Source: Enterobacter sp. Bisph1 (GTDB lineage: Bacteria; Pseudomonadota; Gammaproteobacteria; Enterobacterales; Enterobacteriaceae). From it: 64,000 nucleotides of DNA. Shown here in pieces: positions 41,308 to 51,346 of the stretch. The position numbers were made by a program, and so were the translations under genes. The notes beneath the pieces were generated by a model. It worked only from the letters and a program-made list of their open reading frames with translations. It did not search any database and had not been told where the DNA came from. The stretch lies in NCBI RefSeq assembly GCF_000814905.1, contig NZ_JXAG01000030.1:1-64000 (forward strand), read 5' to 3'. Numbering within the stretch: the first letter of the stretch is position 1; the number at the start of each line of letters is the position of its first letter.

Positions 41308-41321
41308 TACTGACCGACAAA

Positions 41322-41347
41322 AAAGCCCCGGACGGGGCTTTTTTTGT
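41322..41347 (+). terminator. kdgT terminator (also faces rdcB)
   Basis: AAAGCCCC, loop GGAC, GGGGCTTT, then T5 and GTTTT. An A run on the other side lets it serve the convergent rdcB transcript too. Confidence 0.9.
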
Positions 41348-41361
41348 TTTGCGGGTACGGC

Positions 41362-42240
41362 TTATTCGCCAAAAATTTCATCGACCATCGCCGTTGCAAT
41401 ACGCGTTGCCGAACACAGACGCGGCATACCCAACGCCACCGTCTGCCAGCTCTGGGTAACAGACCAGCAGATGGGGTGACGGTCAGCATCGCACCAGTCG
41501 CCAAGCCAGCCGAGTAAATCTTTATAGTCCATCAGCCCCGGCGTTGACGGCGTCGCCAGCCATTGATGATAGAAATGGCGCGTCGCCGGTGCGGCATTAA
41601 TACCCTGCGCGAGAAAATCTGCGGCCATGGCACGCAGATTATCTTTCAGCAGTTTCGCCACATCGGCATTCGCCAGACGACAGGCATCGCCAAACGCTCC
41701 CCAGCGCAACTCTTCCAGCGCGATATAGCAGCGTCCGGCCATCGACCACCCATTGTAGCTGCCGGCTCGCCAGTGGGTAAAAACCTGCTCACTGTGGTTC
41801 CCTGCCTGCACCGTCAGGCCGCGCTGGGTCAGCGCTTTCTCTTTCGCAGCTGCGCGCTGGCTGAAATGGGCAACCAGCTCGTCATACTGCTGCCCTGCAC
41901 CGAGTGCCGCATTGGCCGGACGGCGCTGGGCTTGTTGCATCGCCGTCAGTTTCTCGGTAATGCGGGTTAAGGCGAGATAGCCCGGATCGAGCATGCTGGC
42001 GAGTTTTTCCGCCAGCCCAAGACGCAGCGCATCATGTTCATTTAACACGCCGGACATTGCCCACGGGCGCAGCTGAGTTTGTGCGATCACCTCCTGCGTG
42101 AGCCGTTCACGAAAGAGCTGCTGCTGAGGCGCAATCGACGTCTGGCGCAGTGCGTCGACGCCCTGCACCAGATCAACGATAAACTTCGGATGAATACATT
42201 CAAGTACGCGTCCGGGGCCATCCAGTAAGAGATTTTTCAT
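41362..42240 (-). CDS. rdcB: Diguanylate cyclase regulator RdcB
   Basis: A 292-residue soluble protein matching E. coli YjcZ/RdcB in length and neighbourhood. Start MKNLLLDGPGRVLECIHPKF. In E. coli the RdcA-RdcB pair activates the diguanylate cyclase DgcE, linking GTP supply to c-di-GMP and biofilm matrix. No enzyme motif is visible. It overlaps the end of crfC by 4 bp (translational coupling), which supports joint function. Confidence 0.87.
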   Translation of the reverse strand: MKNLLLDGPGRVLECIHPKFIVDLVQGVDALRQTSIAPQQQLFRERLTQEVIAQTQLRPWAMSGVLNEHDALRLGLAEKLASMLDPGYLALTRITEKLTAMQQAQRRPANAALGAGQQYDELVAHFSQRAAAKEKALTQRGLTVQAGNHSEQVFTHWRAGSYNGWSMAGRCYIALEELRWGAFGDACRLANADVAKLLKDNLRAMAADFLAQGINAAPATRHFYHQWLATPSTPGLMDYKDLLGWLGDWCDADRHPICWSVTQSWQTVALGMPRLCSATRIATAMVDEIFGE

Positions 42241-44591
42241 GGTTGATCTGCCGCGAAGAGAGTTTGAATATCATCACGTAACAGACGCGCGTCCTCCTGA
42301 ATCCAGCGGGCGGTGCTAATGCTGTGCTGCAACTGCTGGCGCAACGCCTGCACTGACGATTCGTTTTGCTGGCGGATAGCCAGGCTGTCGCGCAAACTTT
42401 CCTGCAGCCCCGCCAGACTTAACGAGAATTCGGCGAAAAATGTCGCCATCCCCGCCCTAACAGAAACATCGACTTGCGCATGTAAAGCTTTACGAATTTG
42501 TTCACAAAAAAGCGCGACATGGTCGACAAGCTTGTTATTAAGCGCCGCCAGATCGATAACATAACGGGTGCGGGTAGCCACATAATCATCCCAGCCCCAG
42601 GCGGGATTATTCAACCAGCGCGAGACTGTTTCCCGTACGCTGCCAGCGCGTGAAACCTGGCCTGCCGGGGTATCCTGCGTTGCGATGACGTTGGTGAACA
42701 ACGAACGGGCGTTGAAGTTAAGCACGCTCGGCTGGAAAGCGGGGAAACTGATGCGGGCGCGGAAACCGGCGTGGGTCAGTTCCTCTTTAATACGCGTCTC
42801 TATCGGGCGCATGGCATCGTTCAACGAACGCGCCAGGATGTTTTCCAGTTCGTCAAAACGCAGCGCCAGCTCGCGGCTAATGCGCTCCTGCGCCGCCAGC
42901 AAAATAGTTTCACACGTCGAGCGGATTTTGCTGAGGGCAATTTGCGCCTGCCCCTCATTTTCCAGCACCAGTACGCCCGGACCGGGGCTATCATCGAAAC
43001 GTAAATCGCCCTGGCTTTCCGTCACCGTCGCCATCAATTGACCATCGTGGAATAAGGCATCAATCGCTTCGACAATTTCAAATTGTTGCCCGTGGATATA
43101 GATATCTGCCGCCGCCAGCGCCTCTTCCACTTCATGTTCGATTTCGTCGCTCACCCCTTCCTGGCAGCTGCGCAGCAGCGACATATCCTCTTCCAGCCGG
43201 GTAATATTGTGCTCCAGTTTTTCGTAGGCAACGGTTAGCCCCTGATAGCGAAAATCGAGGTATTCACTGGCGCTTTGCGCGTAGTTGAGTAGTTTATGCG
43301 ACGCCGAGCGCAGCGCGTAGAGAGAAGCATTGGCGTGCGCGGCGTGCAGCAGGGTACGAATCGGTTTTTCAAACAGCGAATCTTCCCACAGCAGATCGGC
43401 TGCATGACGGATATGCTCAATATCGTCGAGATCGGCGCTACGCCAGCGGCGACCAAGGGCGGCTTCGGCGAAATCCTGTACCCAACGCTGCTCTTGCGGA
43501 TCCGGTAAACGCCCACGATGCTGCAGCTCATGGCGGGCGCGGTTCGCCAGATAACCCCACATCGAAGAGACCGGGAAGATCTGCGCCGGGTTAATATTCC
43601 CCTTCATTAAGGTGCCAGAAATCAGCGCCTTGACCTGATCCTCATCGTCGCTATTTCTGTCTTTTTGGTCGAATTTATTCACCAGCGCATAAAGCGGCAC
43701 CGTGCGGCCAACGGACGAGATCGCGCGGCGCACTTCTTCATCGGAGATGGATTTAAGCTGTGTATAGTCCATCACCGCCAGCACCGCCGACGCACGCGCC
43801 AGCTGTTCGCTGAGCATTTTTTGCAGATGCGGTTGCCCGGCTTCATTCGGCCCCGGCGTATCCAGCAGCGTCAGTTGGCCGAGATGATTTTCCAGCCCCG
43901 CCAGATGCACAAACTCCACCTCAATAACCGGGATGTGCTCAATCGCCGCATACGCAGAAAAAGGGAAATCGACATCCAGCGCTTTCGACAGACGCACCAG
44001 ATCGTTGAGGCTTTTCAGGCAGTGAAAGATGGGCTGCGCGCCCAGGTAATGCTTATCAAAAGCATCACCCTGGGCAATACGCTCCAGCAAGGTGGCCATG
44101 TCTTTATCGATCTCAATTTTTTGCGCCAGCTTGTCGCGATCGTATTTAAACAGCCGCGTCTGCAACTGCTGAGCAAGGGCATCGATAGGACCGACATGGG
44201 AAAAGTGCAGTACCGGCTCTTTTTGCCCCGGCGTATGGCGAATAAGAGTCGGCAGGGCCGTCATTGGCCGGTTGCGGTTTGGCAGCACTTCCGTGCCGAC
44301 AATTGCGTTGATGGTAGTTGATTTGCCTGCCTTCATGGTACCGACAATCGCCAGCACCATTTCCAGCCGGGTAATTTTCCGTAATTCGTTATGCAGCGTC
44401 GCCTGCTGTGCTTCAACGCCGCGAGCGCTGAAATGCAACGGCAAAACATTGACGTTTTGCGCCGTGCCGTTAATGGTCGACTCATCAAACGTCGCCGTCG
44501 GCATTTTTTTTAAAGCCTGGAGGTTTTGCATAGAGAGTTGTAACAACCTCTCTGCTTCCTGGCTTAATTCAAAAATTGTTTGAGTGTGCAT
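42237..44591 (-). CDS. crfC: Dynamin-like GTPase CrfC/RdcA
   Basis: A 784-residue dynamin-family GTPase: P-loop GTMKAGKSTTINA, G3 LTLLDTPGPNEAG, and G4 LVNKFDQKDRN, followed by a long helical stalk. The E. coli homologue (YjdA) binds the DNA polymerase clamp and affects nucleoid positioning, and with RdcB it acts on DgcE. The protein is about 40 residues longer than E. coli's (742), mostly from an expanded region after residue 480. The ATG at 44591 follows AAGGAAA. First gene of the pair. Confidence 0.93.
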   Translation of the reverse strand: MHTQTIFELSQEAERLLQLSMQNLQALKKMPTATFDESTINGTAQNVNVLPLHFSARGVEAQQATLHNELRKITRLEMVLAIVGTMKAGKSTTINAIVGTEVLPNRNRPMTALPTLIRHTPGQKEPVLHFSHVGPIDALAQQLQTRLFKYDRDKLAQKIEIDKDMATLLERIAQGDAFDKHYLGAQPIFHCLKSLNDLVRLSKALDVDFPFSAYAAIEHIPVIEVEFVHLAGLENHLGQLTLLDTPGPNEAGQPHLQKMLSEQLARASAVLAVMDYTQLKSISDEEVRRAISSVGRTVPLYALVNKFDQKDRNSDDEDQVKALISGTLMKGNINPAQIFPVSSMWGYLANRARHELQHRGRLPDPQEQRWVQDFAEAALGRRWRSADLDDIEHIRHAADLLWEDSLFEKPIRTLLHAAHANASLYALRSASHKLLNYAQSASEYLDFRYQGLTVAYEKLEHNITRLEEDMSLLRSCQEGVSDEIEHEVEEALAAADIYIHGQQFEIVEAIDALFHDGQLMATVTESQGDLRFDDSPGPGVLVLENEGQAQIALSKIRSTCETILLAAQERISRELALRFDELENILARSLNDAMRPIETRIKEELTHAGFRARISFPAFQPSVLNFNARSLFTNVIATQDTPAGQVSRAGSVRETVSRWLNNPAWGWDDYVATRTRYVIDLAALNNKLVDHVALFCEQIRKALHAQVDVSVRAGMATFFAEFSLSLAGLQESLRDSLAIRQQNESSVQALRQQLQHSISTARWIQEDARLLRDDIQTLFAADQP

Positions 44592-45192
44592 GTCAAAAGT
44601 TTTTCCTTAACGCAAATTTTGTTACTTTTATTTAGCCGCAAAGTTTTATGCGTAAAGTGTCGGCTTTTATAATTACGTGTGGAAAATATCTTCGAAAAGA
44701 TAAATGCCTGATGGTTATCAGGAAAATATATATTTTTTTTATCAAAAAATGACAGCAACGCGACTCCGGTCATAAAAACCAGAAAGTTCAGCGTAGCGCA
44801 TTTTCAGTAACAGCCAGGATATATCATCGTTTTTTTACCCACCCAATTTGAGAGGTAATTACCGCCATTGCTGGCAGCGTAGCAGGCATGACAGGTTGGT
44901 TTCGAATAACACCGGATGCTTTATGCCACATTAGCTGAATTAGTAAATGCTGGCAATTTCATCCCGAAAATAATCTATATATCCGGGCTAAACATTTTCA
45001 TCACCTGTTTCTGAGATAAGCATCGCTTAAGCCAATGACAGGTTATGTCACTGTAATCAGATTTTTATGGTTTTTGTGAAAAAAGTAATAACAACGGCAA
45101 TTGTACGGTTTTGCTGTATAATCCCGCCCTTTCTGGCGCTAAGCCTGTTATGCGGCTTACCCCGCTCTGTATGTACTTTTGAGGAACGCCCT
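44592..45192. other. Intergenic region crfC/yjdM
   Basis: 600 bp of AT-rich sequence between divergent genes. A TATAAT at 45117-45122 is a good -10 candidate for yjdM, without a strong -35. No sigma-28 promoter could be found for crfC although its E. coli homologue is flagellar-regulated. No gene is seen. Confidence 0.5.
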
Positions 45193-45528
45193 ATGCAACT
45201 CCCCCACTGCCCACAATGTCATTCCGAATACACTTATGAAGATAATGGCATGTTCATTTGCCCGGAATGCGCACACGAGTGGAACGATGCACAGCCTGCC
45301 CTGGACGCAGATGAATTAATTGTTAAAGATGCCAACGGCAATCTTTTAGCCGACGGCGACAGCGTCACCGTAATTAAAGACTTGAAAGTAAAAGGCAGTT
45401 CTTCAATGCTGAAGATCGGCACCAAAGTTAAAAATATTCGTCTGGTAGAAGGCGATCATAATATTGATTGTAAAATCGACGGTTTCGGACCTATGAAACT
45501 TAAATCCGAATTTGTTAAAAAGAACTAA
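45193..45528 (+). CDS. yjdM: Zinc-ribbon protein YjdM (formerly PhnA)
   Basis: A 111-residue protein with an N-terminal zinc ribbon (CPQC...CPEC, residues 6-26) and a C-terminal KOW/SH3-like PhnA domain ([22 protein letters not shown]). Despite its old name it is not needed for phosphonate use in E. coli. The start [13 protein letters not shown] at 45193 matches E. coli; the upstream open frame is not conserved. A terminator separates it from yjdN. Confidence 0.95.
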   Translation: MQLPHCPQCHSEYTYEDNGMFICPECAHEWNDAQPALDADELIVKDANGNLLADGDSVTVIKDLKVKGSSSMLKIGTKVKNIRLVEGDHNIDCKIDGFGPMKLKSEFVKKN

Positions 45529-45533
45529 TGCTT

Positions 45534-45570
45534 AGGCGGGAAGCGCTGGCTTCCCGCCTGGTTAATTTTT
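45534..45570 (+). terminator. yjdM terminator
   Basis: An 11-bp stem AGGCGGGAAGC/GCTTCCCGCCT with loop GCTG, then GGTTAATTTTT. Confidence 0.88.
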
Positions 45571-45621
45571 ATCCGCTGCAACTATACTCACTGGCAGATT
45601 TCGTTACCCGAGGTAATGATT

Positions 45622-46068
45622 ATGCCACTCACTCCCTACATCTCCTTTTCCGGCCAGTGTGAACAGGCCATCGCCTTTTATCAGCAGGCGCTGAAGGCGG
45701 AACTCACCTACAAAATCACCTTTGGCGAAATGCCGAAGTCTGAGCAAGAAAGCAGTGCCGATGAAGGCTGCGCCGCCGGTCAGGCTTTTGCCGATAACGA
45801 TATCGCCCATGCTGCTTTACGCATCGCTGGCAGTGAAATCATGATGAGCGATGGCCGGCAAAACCAGGCGGACTATAGCGGCTTTACCTTAAGCCTCACC
45901 ACCGAGGATGTGGCGCAAGGTAAAATCTGGTTCGACGCCCTGGCCGCTGAGGGACGCGTAACGATGGCATGGCAGGAAACCTTCTGGGCGCATGGCTTTG
46001 GTATGGTGACGGATAAATTCGGCATTCCCTGGATGGTCAACGTCGTTAAAGCCTCCCCGGCTGCATAA
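45622..46068 (+). CDS. yjdN: YjdN family protein (glyoxalase/VOC fold, formerly PhnB)
   Basis: A 148-residue member of the PhnB-like VOC family: MPLTPYISFSGQCEQAIAFYQQAL start, GFTLSL strand, and WAHGFGMVTDKFGIPWMVNV at the end. The fold usually binds a metal and a small substrate, but the activity is unknown. The ATG at 45622 is well spaced from GAGG; an ATG two codons upstream is too close. It precedes phnF, where E. coli has phnCDE next. Confidence 0.93.
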   Translation: MPLTPYISFSGQCEQAIAFYQQALKAELTYKITFGEMPKSEQESSADEGCAAGQAFADNDIAHAALRIAGSEIMMSDGRQNQADYSGFTLSLTTEDVAQGKIWFDALAAEGRVTMAWQETFWAHGFGMVTDKFGIPWMVNVVKASPAA

Positions 46069-46086
46069 TTCCCTTCCTCTCTCTGT

Positions 46087-46115
46087 AAGGAGCCTTTGGC
46101 TCCTTTGTTTTTTTA
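46087..46115 (+). terminator. yjdN terminator
   Basis: AAGGAGCC, loop TTT, GGCTCCTT, then TG and eight T. It isolates yjdN from phnF, so the phn operon must have its own promoter in 46116-46229. I see no convincing Pho box there. Confidence 0.88.
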
Positions 46116-46229
46116 CCGCCCTGCCTGAGGGCGAAGATTCATCCGCGCGCAATCATCCCATAACCGAAATGCAACATTCGCGCTTCACGATAGGGGCACT
46201 TTTCATCTGGCTCGCGGAGCTTCGAAACC

Positions 46230-46955
46230 ATGCACTTGTCCAGACATCCGACCAGTTATCCCACCCGCTATCAGGAAATCGCCGCCCGGCTGGAGCAGGA
46301 GTTGCGCAACAACTACCGCTGCGGCGACTGGCTGCCCGCTGAACAGCAACTGGCCGCGCGCTTTGAGGTTAACCGTCACACTCTGCGCCGCGCTATCGAC
46401 CAACTGGTGGAAAAAGGTTGGGTACAACGTCGTCAGGGCGTTGGCGTCATGGTGCTAACGCGCCCCTTTGATTACCCCCTTAACGCCCAGGCGCGCTTTA
46501 GCCAGAACCTGCTCGATCAGGGCAGCCATCCCACTAGCGAACGATTGCTGGCGGTACTGCGTCCTGCATCCGGCCAGGTCGCCGATGCGTTAGGCATTCA
46601 GGAAGGCGATAACGTTATCCACCTGCGCACGCGCCGCCGCGTCAATGGCGTGGCGCTGTGCGTTATCGATCACTACTTTGCCGACCTGCATTTATGGCCG
46701 CTGCTGCAAGAGTTTAATAGCGGTTCGCTGCATGACTTTTTACGTGACCGGGCCGCTATCAGCCTGAAACGAACCCAAACGCGCATCAGCGCCCGCCGCG
46801 CGCAGGCGAAAGAGAGCCGCTGGCTGGAGATCCCCAACATGGCACCGCTGCTCTGTGTTCGTACCCTCAACCACCGTGACGGCGAGGTTAACGCAACGGA
46901 ATACTCCGTCAGCCTGACCCGCGCCGACATGATTGAATTCACCATGGAGCACTGA
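46230..46955 (+). CDS. phnF: Phosphonate operon regulator PhnF (GntR/HutC family)
   Basis: A 241-residue regulator. An N-terminal winged helix (GDWLPAEQQLAARFEVNRHTLRRAIDQLVEKGWVQRRQG) is followed by a UTRA ligand domain (VIHLRTRRRVNGVALCVIDHYF...). It is nearly collinear with E. coli PhnF. It heads the operon here, in place of the usual phnCDE, and its stop codon is followed at once by the phnG ATG. Confidence 0.95.
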   Translation: MHLSRHPTSYPTRYQEIAARLEQELRNNYRCGDWLPAEQQLAARFEVNRHTLRRAIDQLVEKGWVQRRQGVGVMVLTRPFDYPLNAQARFSQNLLDQGSHPTSERLLAVLRPASGQVADALGIQEGDNVIHLRTRRRVNGVALCVIDHYFADLHLWPLLQEFNSGSLHDFLRDRAAISLKRTQTRISARRAQAKESRWLEIPNMAPLLCVRTLNHRDGEVNATEYSVSLTRADMIEFTMEH

Positions 46956-47408
46956 ATGCATTTTGATACGCCAACCCGACAGCGCTGGATGGCCGTCCTT
47001 GCCCATGCCACGCCGGAGATGCTGCGTGGACGCATGCGTACCCTCGGACTGACGCCGGAATATGAACAGGTACGCGCCACGCAAACGGGCCTGGTGCAGA
47101 TCCAGGCGCGCATGGGCGCAACGGGCGATCGCTTCTTTCCCGGCGACGCCACCGTAACGCGGGCGGCAGTTCGTCTGCCCTGCGGCACCCTCGGTTTCAG
47201 TTGGGTACTCGGGCGTGATAAAGGCCATGCCGAGCGCTGCGCCGTGTGTGACGCCCTTTTGCAGGATCCCGCCTGTTTTCGCACGTTAATGGAAACGCTT
47301 ATAACCCCGCTGGAAGCGGACCGCGCCGCGCGAAATAACGCGCGTCAGGCCGAAGTCAACGCCAGCCGGGTCGACTTTTTTACTCTGGTACGCGGAGATA
47401 ACGCATGA
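46956..47408 (+). CDS. phnG: C-P lyase subunit PhnG
   Basis: A 150-residue subunit of the PhnGHIJ carbon-phosphorus lyase core complex, which with PhnI displaces adenine from ATP by phosphonate. Conserved: [30 protein letters not shown] and [22 protein letters not shown]. Same length as E. coli PhnG. Overlaps phnH by 4 bp. Confidence 0.96.
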   Translation: MHFDTPTRQRWMAVLAHATPEMLRGRMRTLGLTPEYEQVRATQTGLVQIQARMGATGDRFFPGDATVTRAAVRLPCGTLGFSWVLGRDKGHAERCAVCDALLQDPACFRTLMETLITPLEADRAARNNARQAEVNASRVDFFTLVRGDNA

Positions 47409-47989
47409 CTTTACAACCCGCTTTCGCTTCGGCGGTTCACGATGCTCAACACTGTTTTCGCCGTCTGTTAAAAGCCATGAGCGAGCCCGGGGTGATTGTC
47501 TCGCTGCCGCAATTAAAACATGGCTGGCCGCCGCTCAATCCGGCCACCACCGCTATTTTGCTGACGCTGGTGGATAACGACACACCAATTTGGCTCTCCA
47601 ACGCCGTCGATAACGATATGGTGCGTCAAAACCTGCGCTTTCACACCGGCGCGCCGCTGGTGGAGATGCCGCAGCAGTCGCTGTTCGCCGTCGCCGATCA
47701 CACCCTCAGCGCCGAGCAGCTGAAGGTGTTGCCGAACGGCAGCGATATCAGCCCGGAAAGCAGCGCCACGCTGATTTTACAGCTCCCGGCCCTGAGCGGC
47801 GGGCGCATGCTGCGCCTGACGGGACCGGGTATTCAGGAAGAACGGATGATCGCCCCGCAGCTGCCGGAATGTATTACCGATGAGTTTACCGACCGTCCGC
47901 ATTCGTTCCCGACAGGTATCGACGTGATCCTGACCTGCGGCGAACGGGCGCTGGCGATACCCAGAACCACGCTGGTGGAGGTGTACTGA
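47405..47989 (+). CDS. phnH: C-P lyase subunit PhnH
   Basis: A 194-residue structural subunit of the C-P lyase core with a PLP-transferase-like fold but no PLP lysine. Conserved: [18 protein letters not shown] near residue 19 and [22 protein letters not shown] at the C terminus. Its stop overlaps the phnI start (TGATG). Confidence 0.95.
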   Translation: MTLQPAFASAVHDAQHCFRRLLKAMSEPGVIVSLPQLKHGWPPLNPATTAILLTLVDNDTPIWLSNAVDNDMVRQNLRFHTGAPLVEMPQQSLFAVADHTLSAEQLKVLPNGSDISPESSATLILQLPALSGGRMLRLTGPGIQEERMIAPQLPECITDEFTDRPHSFPTGIDVILTCGERALAIPRTTLVEVY

Positions 47990-49053
47990 TGTACGTTGCT
48001 GTCAAGGGGGGTGAAAAGGCGATTACCGCTGCCCATGCGCTGCAGGAACATAAACGTCGCGGCGACCAGACGCTGGCGGAGCTGAGCGTGGCGCAGGTTG
48101 CCAACCAGCTGAATCTGGCCGTCGATCGGGTAATGACCGAAGGCGGCATTGCCGACCGTGAACTGGCGGCGCTGGCGTTAAAACAGGCGAGCGGCGATAA
48201 CGTCGAAGCCATCTTTCTGCTGCGCGCTTACCGCACGACGTTACCGCGTCTGGCGGTGAGTGAACCCATCGACAGCGCAAAAATGCGTTTAGAACGCCGC
48301 ATCTCCGCGGTGTACAAAGATATTCCCGGCGGCCAGCTGCTTGGCCCGACATACGATTACACCCACCGTCTGCTGGACTTTGCCCTGCTGGCAGAAGGCG
48401 AAACGCCCGCGCTAACGACCCGCGATGGACAGCAGGACGCCGCACCCCATGTCTTTAGCCTGCTGGTTAACGAAGGGCTGGCAAAAGCGGAACAGGATAG
48501 CGGCGCGACCCCCGATGATATTACCCGTCAGCCGCCGGTCTATCCCTGCTCACGTGCTTCACGCCTGCAACAGCTGGCGCGCGGTGATGAAGGTTATCTA
48601 CTGGCGCTGGCCTACTCGACGCAGCGCGGTTATGGTCGCAATCACCCCTTCGCTGGGGAGATCCGCAGCGGTTATATCGACGTAGAAATTGTGCCGGAAG
48701 AGCTGGGTTTTGCGGTGAACATCGGCGAATTGTTGATGACCGAATGCGAAATGGTGAATGGTTTCGTCGCACCCACCAACGAAATGCCGCATTTTACCCG
48801 CGGCTATGGGCTGGTGTTCGGTATGGGCGAACGCAAAGCCATGGCGATGGCGCTGATGGACAGAGCTTTGCAGGCCGCAGATTACGGTGAAGCGATTAAA
48901 AGCCCGGCGCAGGATGAAGAGTTTGTGCTGGCGCACGCGGATAACGTTGAAGCGGCGGGTTTTGTCTCACACCTGAAACTCCCGCACTACGTTGATTTCC
49001 AGGCCGAACTGGATCTGCTGCGACAGTTGCAACAGGAGCACACCCGTGACTAA
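47989..49053 (+). CDS. phnI: C-P lyase subunit PhnI
   Basis: A 354-residue subunit that with PhnG, PhnH and PhnL forms ribose-1-phosphonate 5'-triphosphate from ATP and phosphonate. It has the family start [19 protein letters not shown], and the conserved TQRGYGRNHPFAGEIRSGYIDV and NIGELLMTECEMVNGFV blocks. Same length as E. coli PhnI. Overlaps phnJ by 8 bp. Confidence 0.96.
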   Translation: MYVAVKGGEKAITAAHALQEHKRRGDQTLAELSVAQVANQLNLAVDRVMTEGGIADRELAALALKQASGDNVEAIFLLRAYRTTLPRLAVSEPIDSAKMRLERRISAVYKDIPGGQLLGPTYDYTHRLLDFALLAEGETPALTTRDGQQDAAPHVFSLLVNEGLAKAEQDSGATPDDITRQPPVYPCSRASRLQQLARGDEGYLLALAYSTQRGYGRNHPFAGEIRSGYIDVEIVPEELGFAVNIGELLMTECEMVNGFVAPTNEMPHFTRGYGLVFGMGERKAMAMALMDRALQAADYGEAIKSPAQDEEFVLAHADNVEAAGFVSHLKLPHYVDFQAELDLLRQLQQEHTRD

Positions 49054-49894
49054 CTCTCTGAGCGGTTATAACTTTGCCTTCCTTGATGAACAGACCAAAC
49101 GCATGATCCGCCGGGCGCTGCTGAAAGCGGTGGCTATCCCCGGTTATCAGGTGCCGTTTGGCGGGCGCGAAATGCCAATGCCCTACGGCTGGGGCACCGG
49201 CGGAATTCAGCTCACCGCCAGCGTGATCGGTGAAGATGACGTGCTGAAAGTGATCGATCAGGGGGCCGATGACACCACCAATGCCGTTTCGATCCGTCAG
49301 TTTTTTACCCGCGTTACCGGCGTGAAAACCACCGAACGCACCGCTGACGCGACGCTGATTCAGACCCGCCACCGTATTCCCGAAACGCCGCTCACAGAAG
49401 ATCAGATCCTCATTTACCAGGTGCCGATCCCGGAACCGCTGCGCTTTATCGAACCGCGCGAAACCGAAACGCGCACCATGCACGCGCTGGAAGAGTACGG
49501 CGTGATGCAGGTAAAGCTGTATGAAGATATTGCCCGCTTTGGCAACTTCACCACCCGCTATGCGTGGCCGGTAAAAGTCAATGAACGCTATGTGATGGAT
49601 CCCTCGCCGATTCCGGCCTTTGATAACCCGAAAATGAACATGATGCCGGCTCTGCAACTGTTTGGTGCCGGACGAGAAAAGCGCATTTATGCGGTGCCAC
49701 CGTGGACGCGCGTGGTCAGCCTCGATTTTGAGGATTACCCCTTTGCGCCGCAGAAGTGGGATCGCCCGTGCGCCATTTGCGGCTCCACCCATAGCTACCT
49801 TGATGAAGTGGTACTGGATGATAGCGGCGCGCGCATGTTTGTCTGCTCCGACACCGATTACTGCCGCCAACAGAGCGAGGCCTTACGCAAATGA
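49046..49894 (+). CDS. phnJ: C-P lyase catalytic subunit PhnJ (radical SAM)
   Basis: Cleaves the carbon-phosphorus bond of 5-phosphoribose 1-phosphonate, giving the cyclic phosphate and the alkane. The 282-residue protein has the unusual cysteine pattern C-x2-C-x21-C near the C terminus: Cys242, Cys245, Cys267, and the catalytic-type Cys273 (CSDTDYC). GTG start at 49046 behind AGGAG, giving MTNSLSGYNFAFLDEQTKR, one residue longer than in E. coli. Confidence 0.97.
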   Translation: MTNSLSGYNFAFLDEQTKRMIRRALLKAVAIPGYQVPFGGREMPMPYGWGTGGIQLTASVIGEDDVLKVIDQGADDTTNAVSIRQFFTRVTGVKTTERTADATLIQTRHRIPETPLTEDQILIYQVPIPEPLRFIEPRETETRTMHALEEYGVMQVKLYEDIARFGNFTTRYAWPVKVNERYVMDPSPIPAFDNPKMNMMPALQLFGAGREKRIYAVPPWTRVVSLDFEDYPFAPQKWDRPCAICGSTHSYLDEVVLDDSGARMFVCSDTDYCRQQSEALRK

Positions 49895-50649
49895 CCCAAC
49901 CGCTGCTTTCGGTGAAAAACCTCTGCCATCTGTATGCACCCGGCAAAGGTTTTGAGAATGTTTCTTTCGATTTATGGCCAGGTGAAGTGCTGGGGATTGT
50001 CGGCGAATCCGGCTCCGGCAAAACCACCTTGTTAAACGCCATTTCGGCGCGCCTTGCGCCACAGCACGGCACCATTACTTATCAACAGCGCGATCTCTAC
50101 GCCATGAGCGAAGCCGGGCGTCGGCGCTTGTTGCGCACCGAATGGGGCGTGGTGCATCAGCACCCGCTTGACGGTCTGCGCCGCCAGGTTTCCGCCGGGG
50201 GCAATATCGGCGAGCGCCTGATGGCAACGGGATCCAGACATTATGGCGCGATTCGCGCCAGCGCAGCGCAGTGGCTTGAAGACGTTGAGATCCCGCCGTC
50301 GCGCATTGATGACTTACCGACCACCTTTTCCGGCGGCATGCAGCAGCGGCTGCAAATTGCCCGCAACCTGGTGACTCGCCCGAAGCTGGTGTTTATGGAT
50401 GAACCCACCGGCGGGCTGGATGTATCGGTGCAGGCGCGCCTGCTTGACCTGCTGCGCGGCCTGGTGGTGGAGATGAACCTCGCGGTGGTAATGGTGACCC
50501 ATGATTTAGGCGTCGCACGGCTGCTGGCGAACCGTCTGCTGGTGATGAAACAGGGTCAGGTGGTGGAAAGTGGGTTAACGGATCGCGTTCTCGACGATCC
50601 GCATCATCCCTACACCCAACTGCTGGTCTCCTCGGTATTGCAAAATTAA
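49891..50649 (+). CDS. phnK: C-P lyase ABC-type protein PhnK
   Basis: A 252-residue ABC ATPase that binds the C-P lyase core rather than a membrane transporter. Walker [10 protein letters not shown] near residue 37, signature [15 protein letters not shown], Walker [15 protein letters not shown], and a switch His ([11 protein letters not shown]). Overlaps phnJ by 4 bp; 10 bp before phnL. Confidence 0.95.
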   Translation: MTQPLLSVKNLCHLYAPGKGFENVSFDLWPGEVLGIVGESGSGKTTLLNAISARLAPQHGTITYQQRDLYAMSEAGRRRLLRTEWGVVHQHPLDGLRRQVSAGGNIGERLMATGSRHYGAIRASAAQWLEDVEIPPSRIDDLPTTFSGGMQQRLQIARNLVTRPKLVFMDEPTGGLDVSVQARLLDLLRGLVVEMNLAVVMVTHDLGVARLLANRLLVMKQGQVVESGLTDRVLDDPHHPYTQLLVSSVLQN

Positions 50650-50659
50650 GGAGTGTCCG

Positions 50660-51346
50660 ATGACTGTTTTGCGTGTGGAAAATGTCAGCAAGACCTTTGT
50701 CCTGCATCATCAAAACGGCGTACACCTGCCGGTGCTGCGTGAGACATCGTTAAGCGTCGAGGCCGGTGAATGCGTGGTGCTGCACGGCCATTCCGGCAGC
50801 GGCAAATCTACCCTGCTGCGCTCGCTGTACGCCAATTACCTGCCCGACGCCGGGCATATCCATGTCAAACATGGCAATGAATGGGTCGATTTGGTGCATG
50901 CGCCCGCGCGTAAAGTGCTGGAAGTTCGCCGCCATACCATTGGCTGGGTAAGCCAGTTTTTACGCGTCATACCGCGGGTTAGCGCGCTGGATGTGGTGAT
51001 GCAACCGCTGCTGGAACAGGGCGTTGACCGCGAACGCTGTGCGCAACAGGCAGGTGAACTGCTTACCCGCCTCAACGTACCGGAACGGCTGTGGCACCTG
51101 GCCCCCGCCACCTTTTCCGGCGGCGAGCAGCAGCGCGTCAATATTGCCCGTGGCTTTATTGTCGATTACCCCATTTTGCTCCTCGACGAACCCACCGCGT
51201 CGCTGGATGAGAAAAACAGCGCCGCCGTGGTGGCGCTGATCGCCCAGGCGAAAGCACGCGGCGCGGCGATTGTCGGTATTTTTCATGACAGCGCAGTCCG
51301 CGAGCATGTTGCCGACCGGCTCTATCCGATGGGAGAAGCGGCATGA
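50660..51346 (+). CDS. phnL: C-P lyase ABC-type protein PhnL
   Basis: A 228-residue ABC ATPase acting with PhnK on the C-P lyase complex. Walker [17 protein letters not shown], signature [16 protein letters not shown], and Walker [16 protein letters not shown]. Overlaps phnM by 4 bp. Confidence 0.95.
   Translation: MTVLRVENVSKTFVLHHQNGVHLPVLRETSLSVEAGECVVLHGHSGSGKSTLLRSLYANYLPDAGHIHVKHGNEWVDLVHAPARKVLEVRRHTIGWVSQFLRVIPRVSALDVVMQPLLEQGVDRERCAQQAGELLTRLNVPERLWHLAPATFSGGEQQRVNIARGFIVDYPILLLDEPTASLDEKNSAAVVALIAQAKARGAAIVGIFHDSAVREHVADRLYPMGEAA

Noticed and set aside
45067..45192. 42-codon N-terminal extension of YjdM
   Set aside because: It contains the likely -10 element and is not conserved; the zinc-ribbon protein starts at MQLPHCPQC.
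46116..46229. Pho box before phnF
   Set aside because: TTCAC- and TTCAT-like pieces are present but not at the spacing of tandem PhoB repeats; I cannot support a site.
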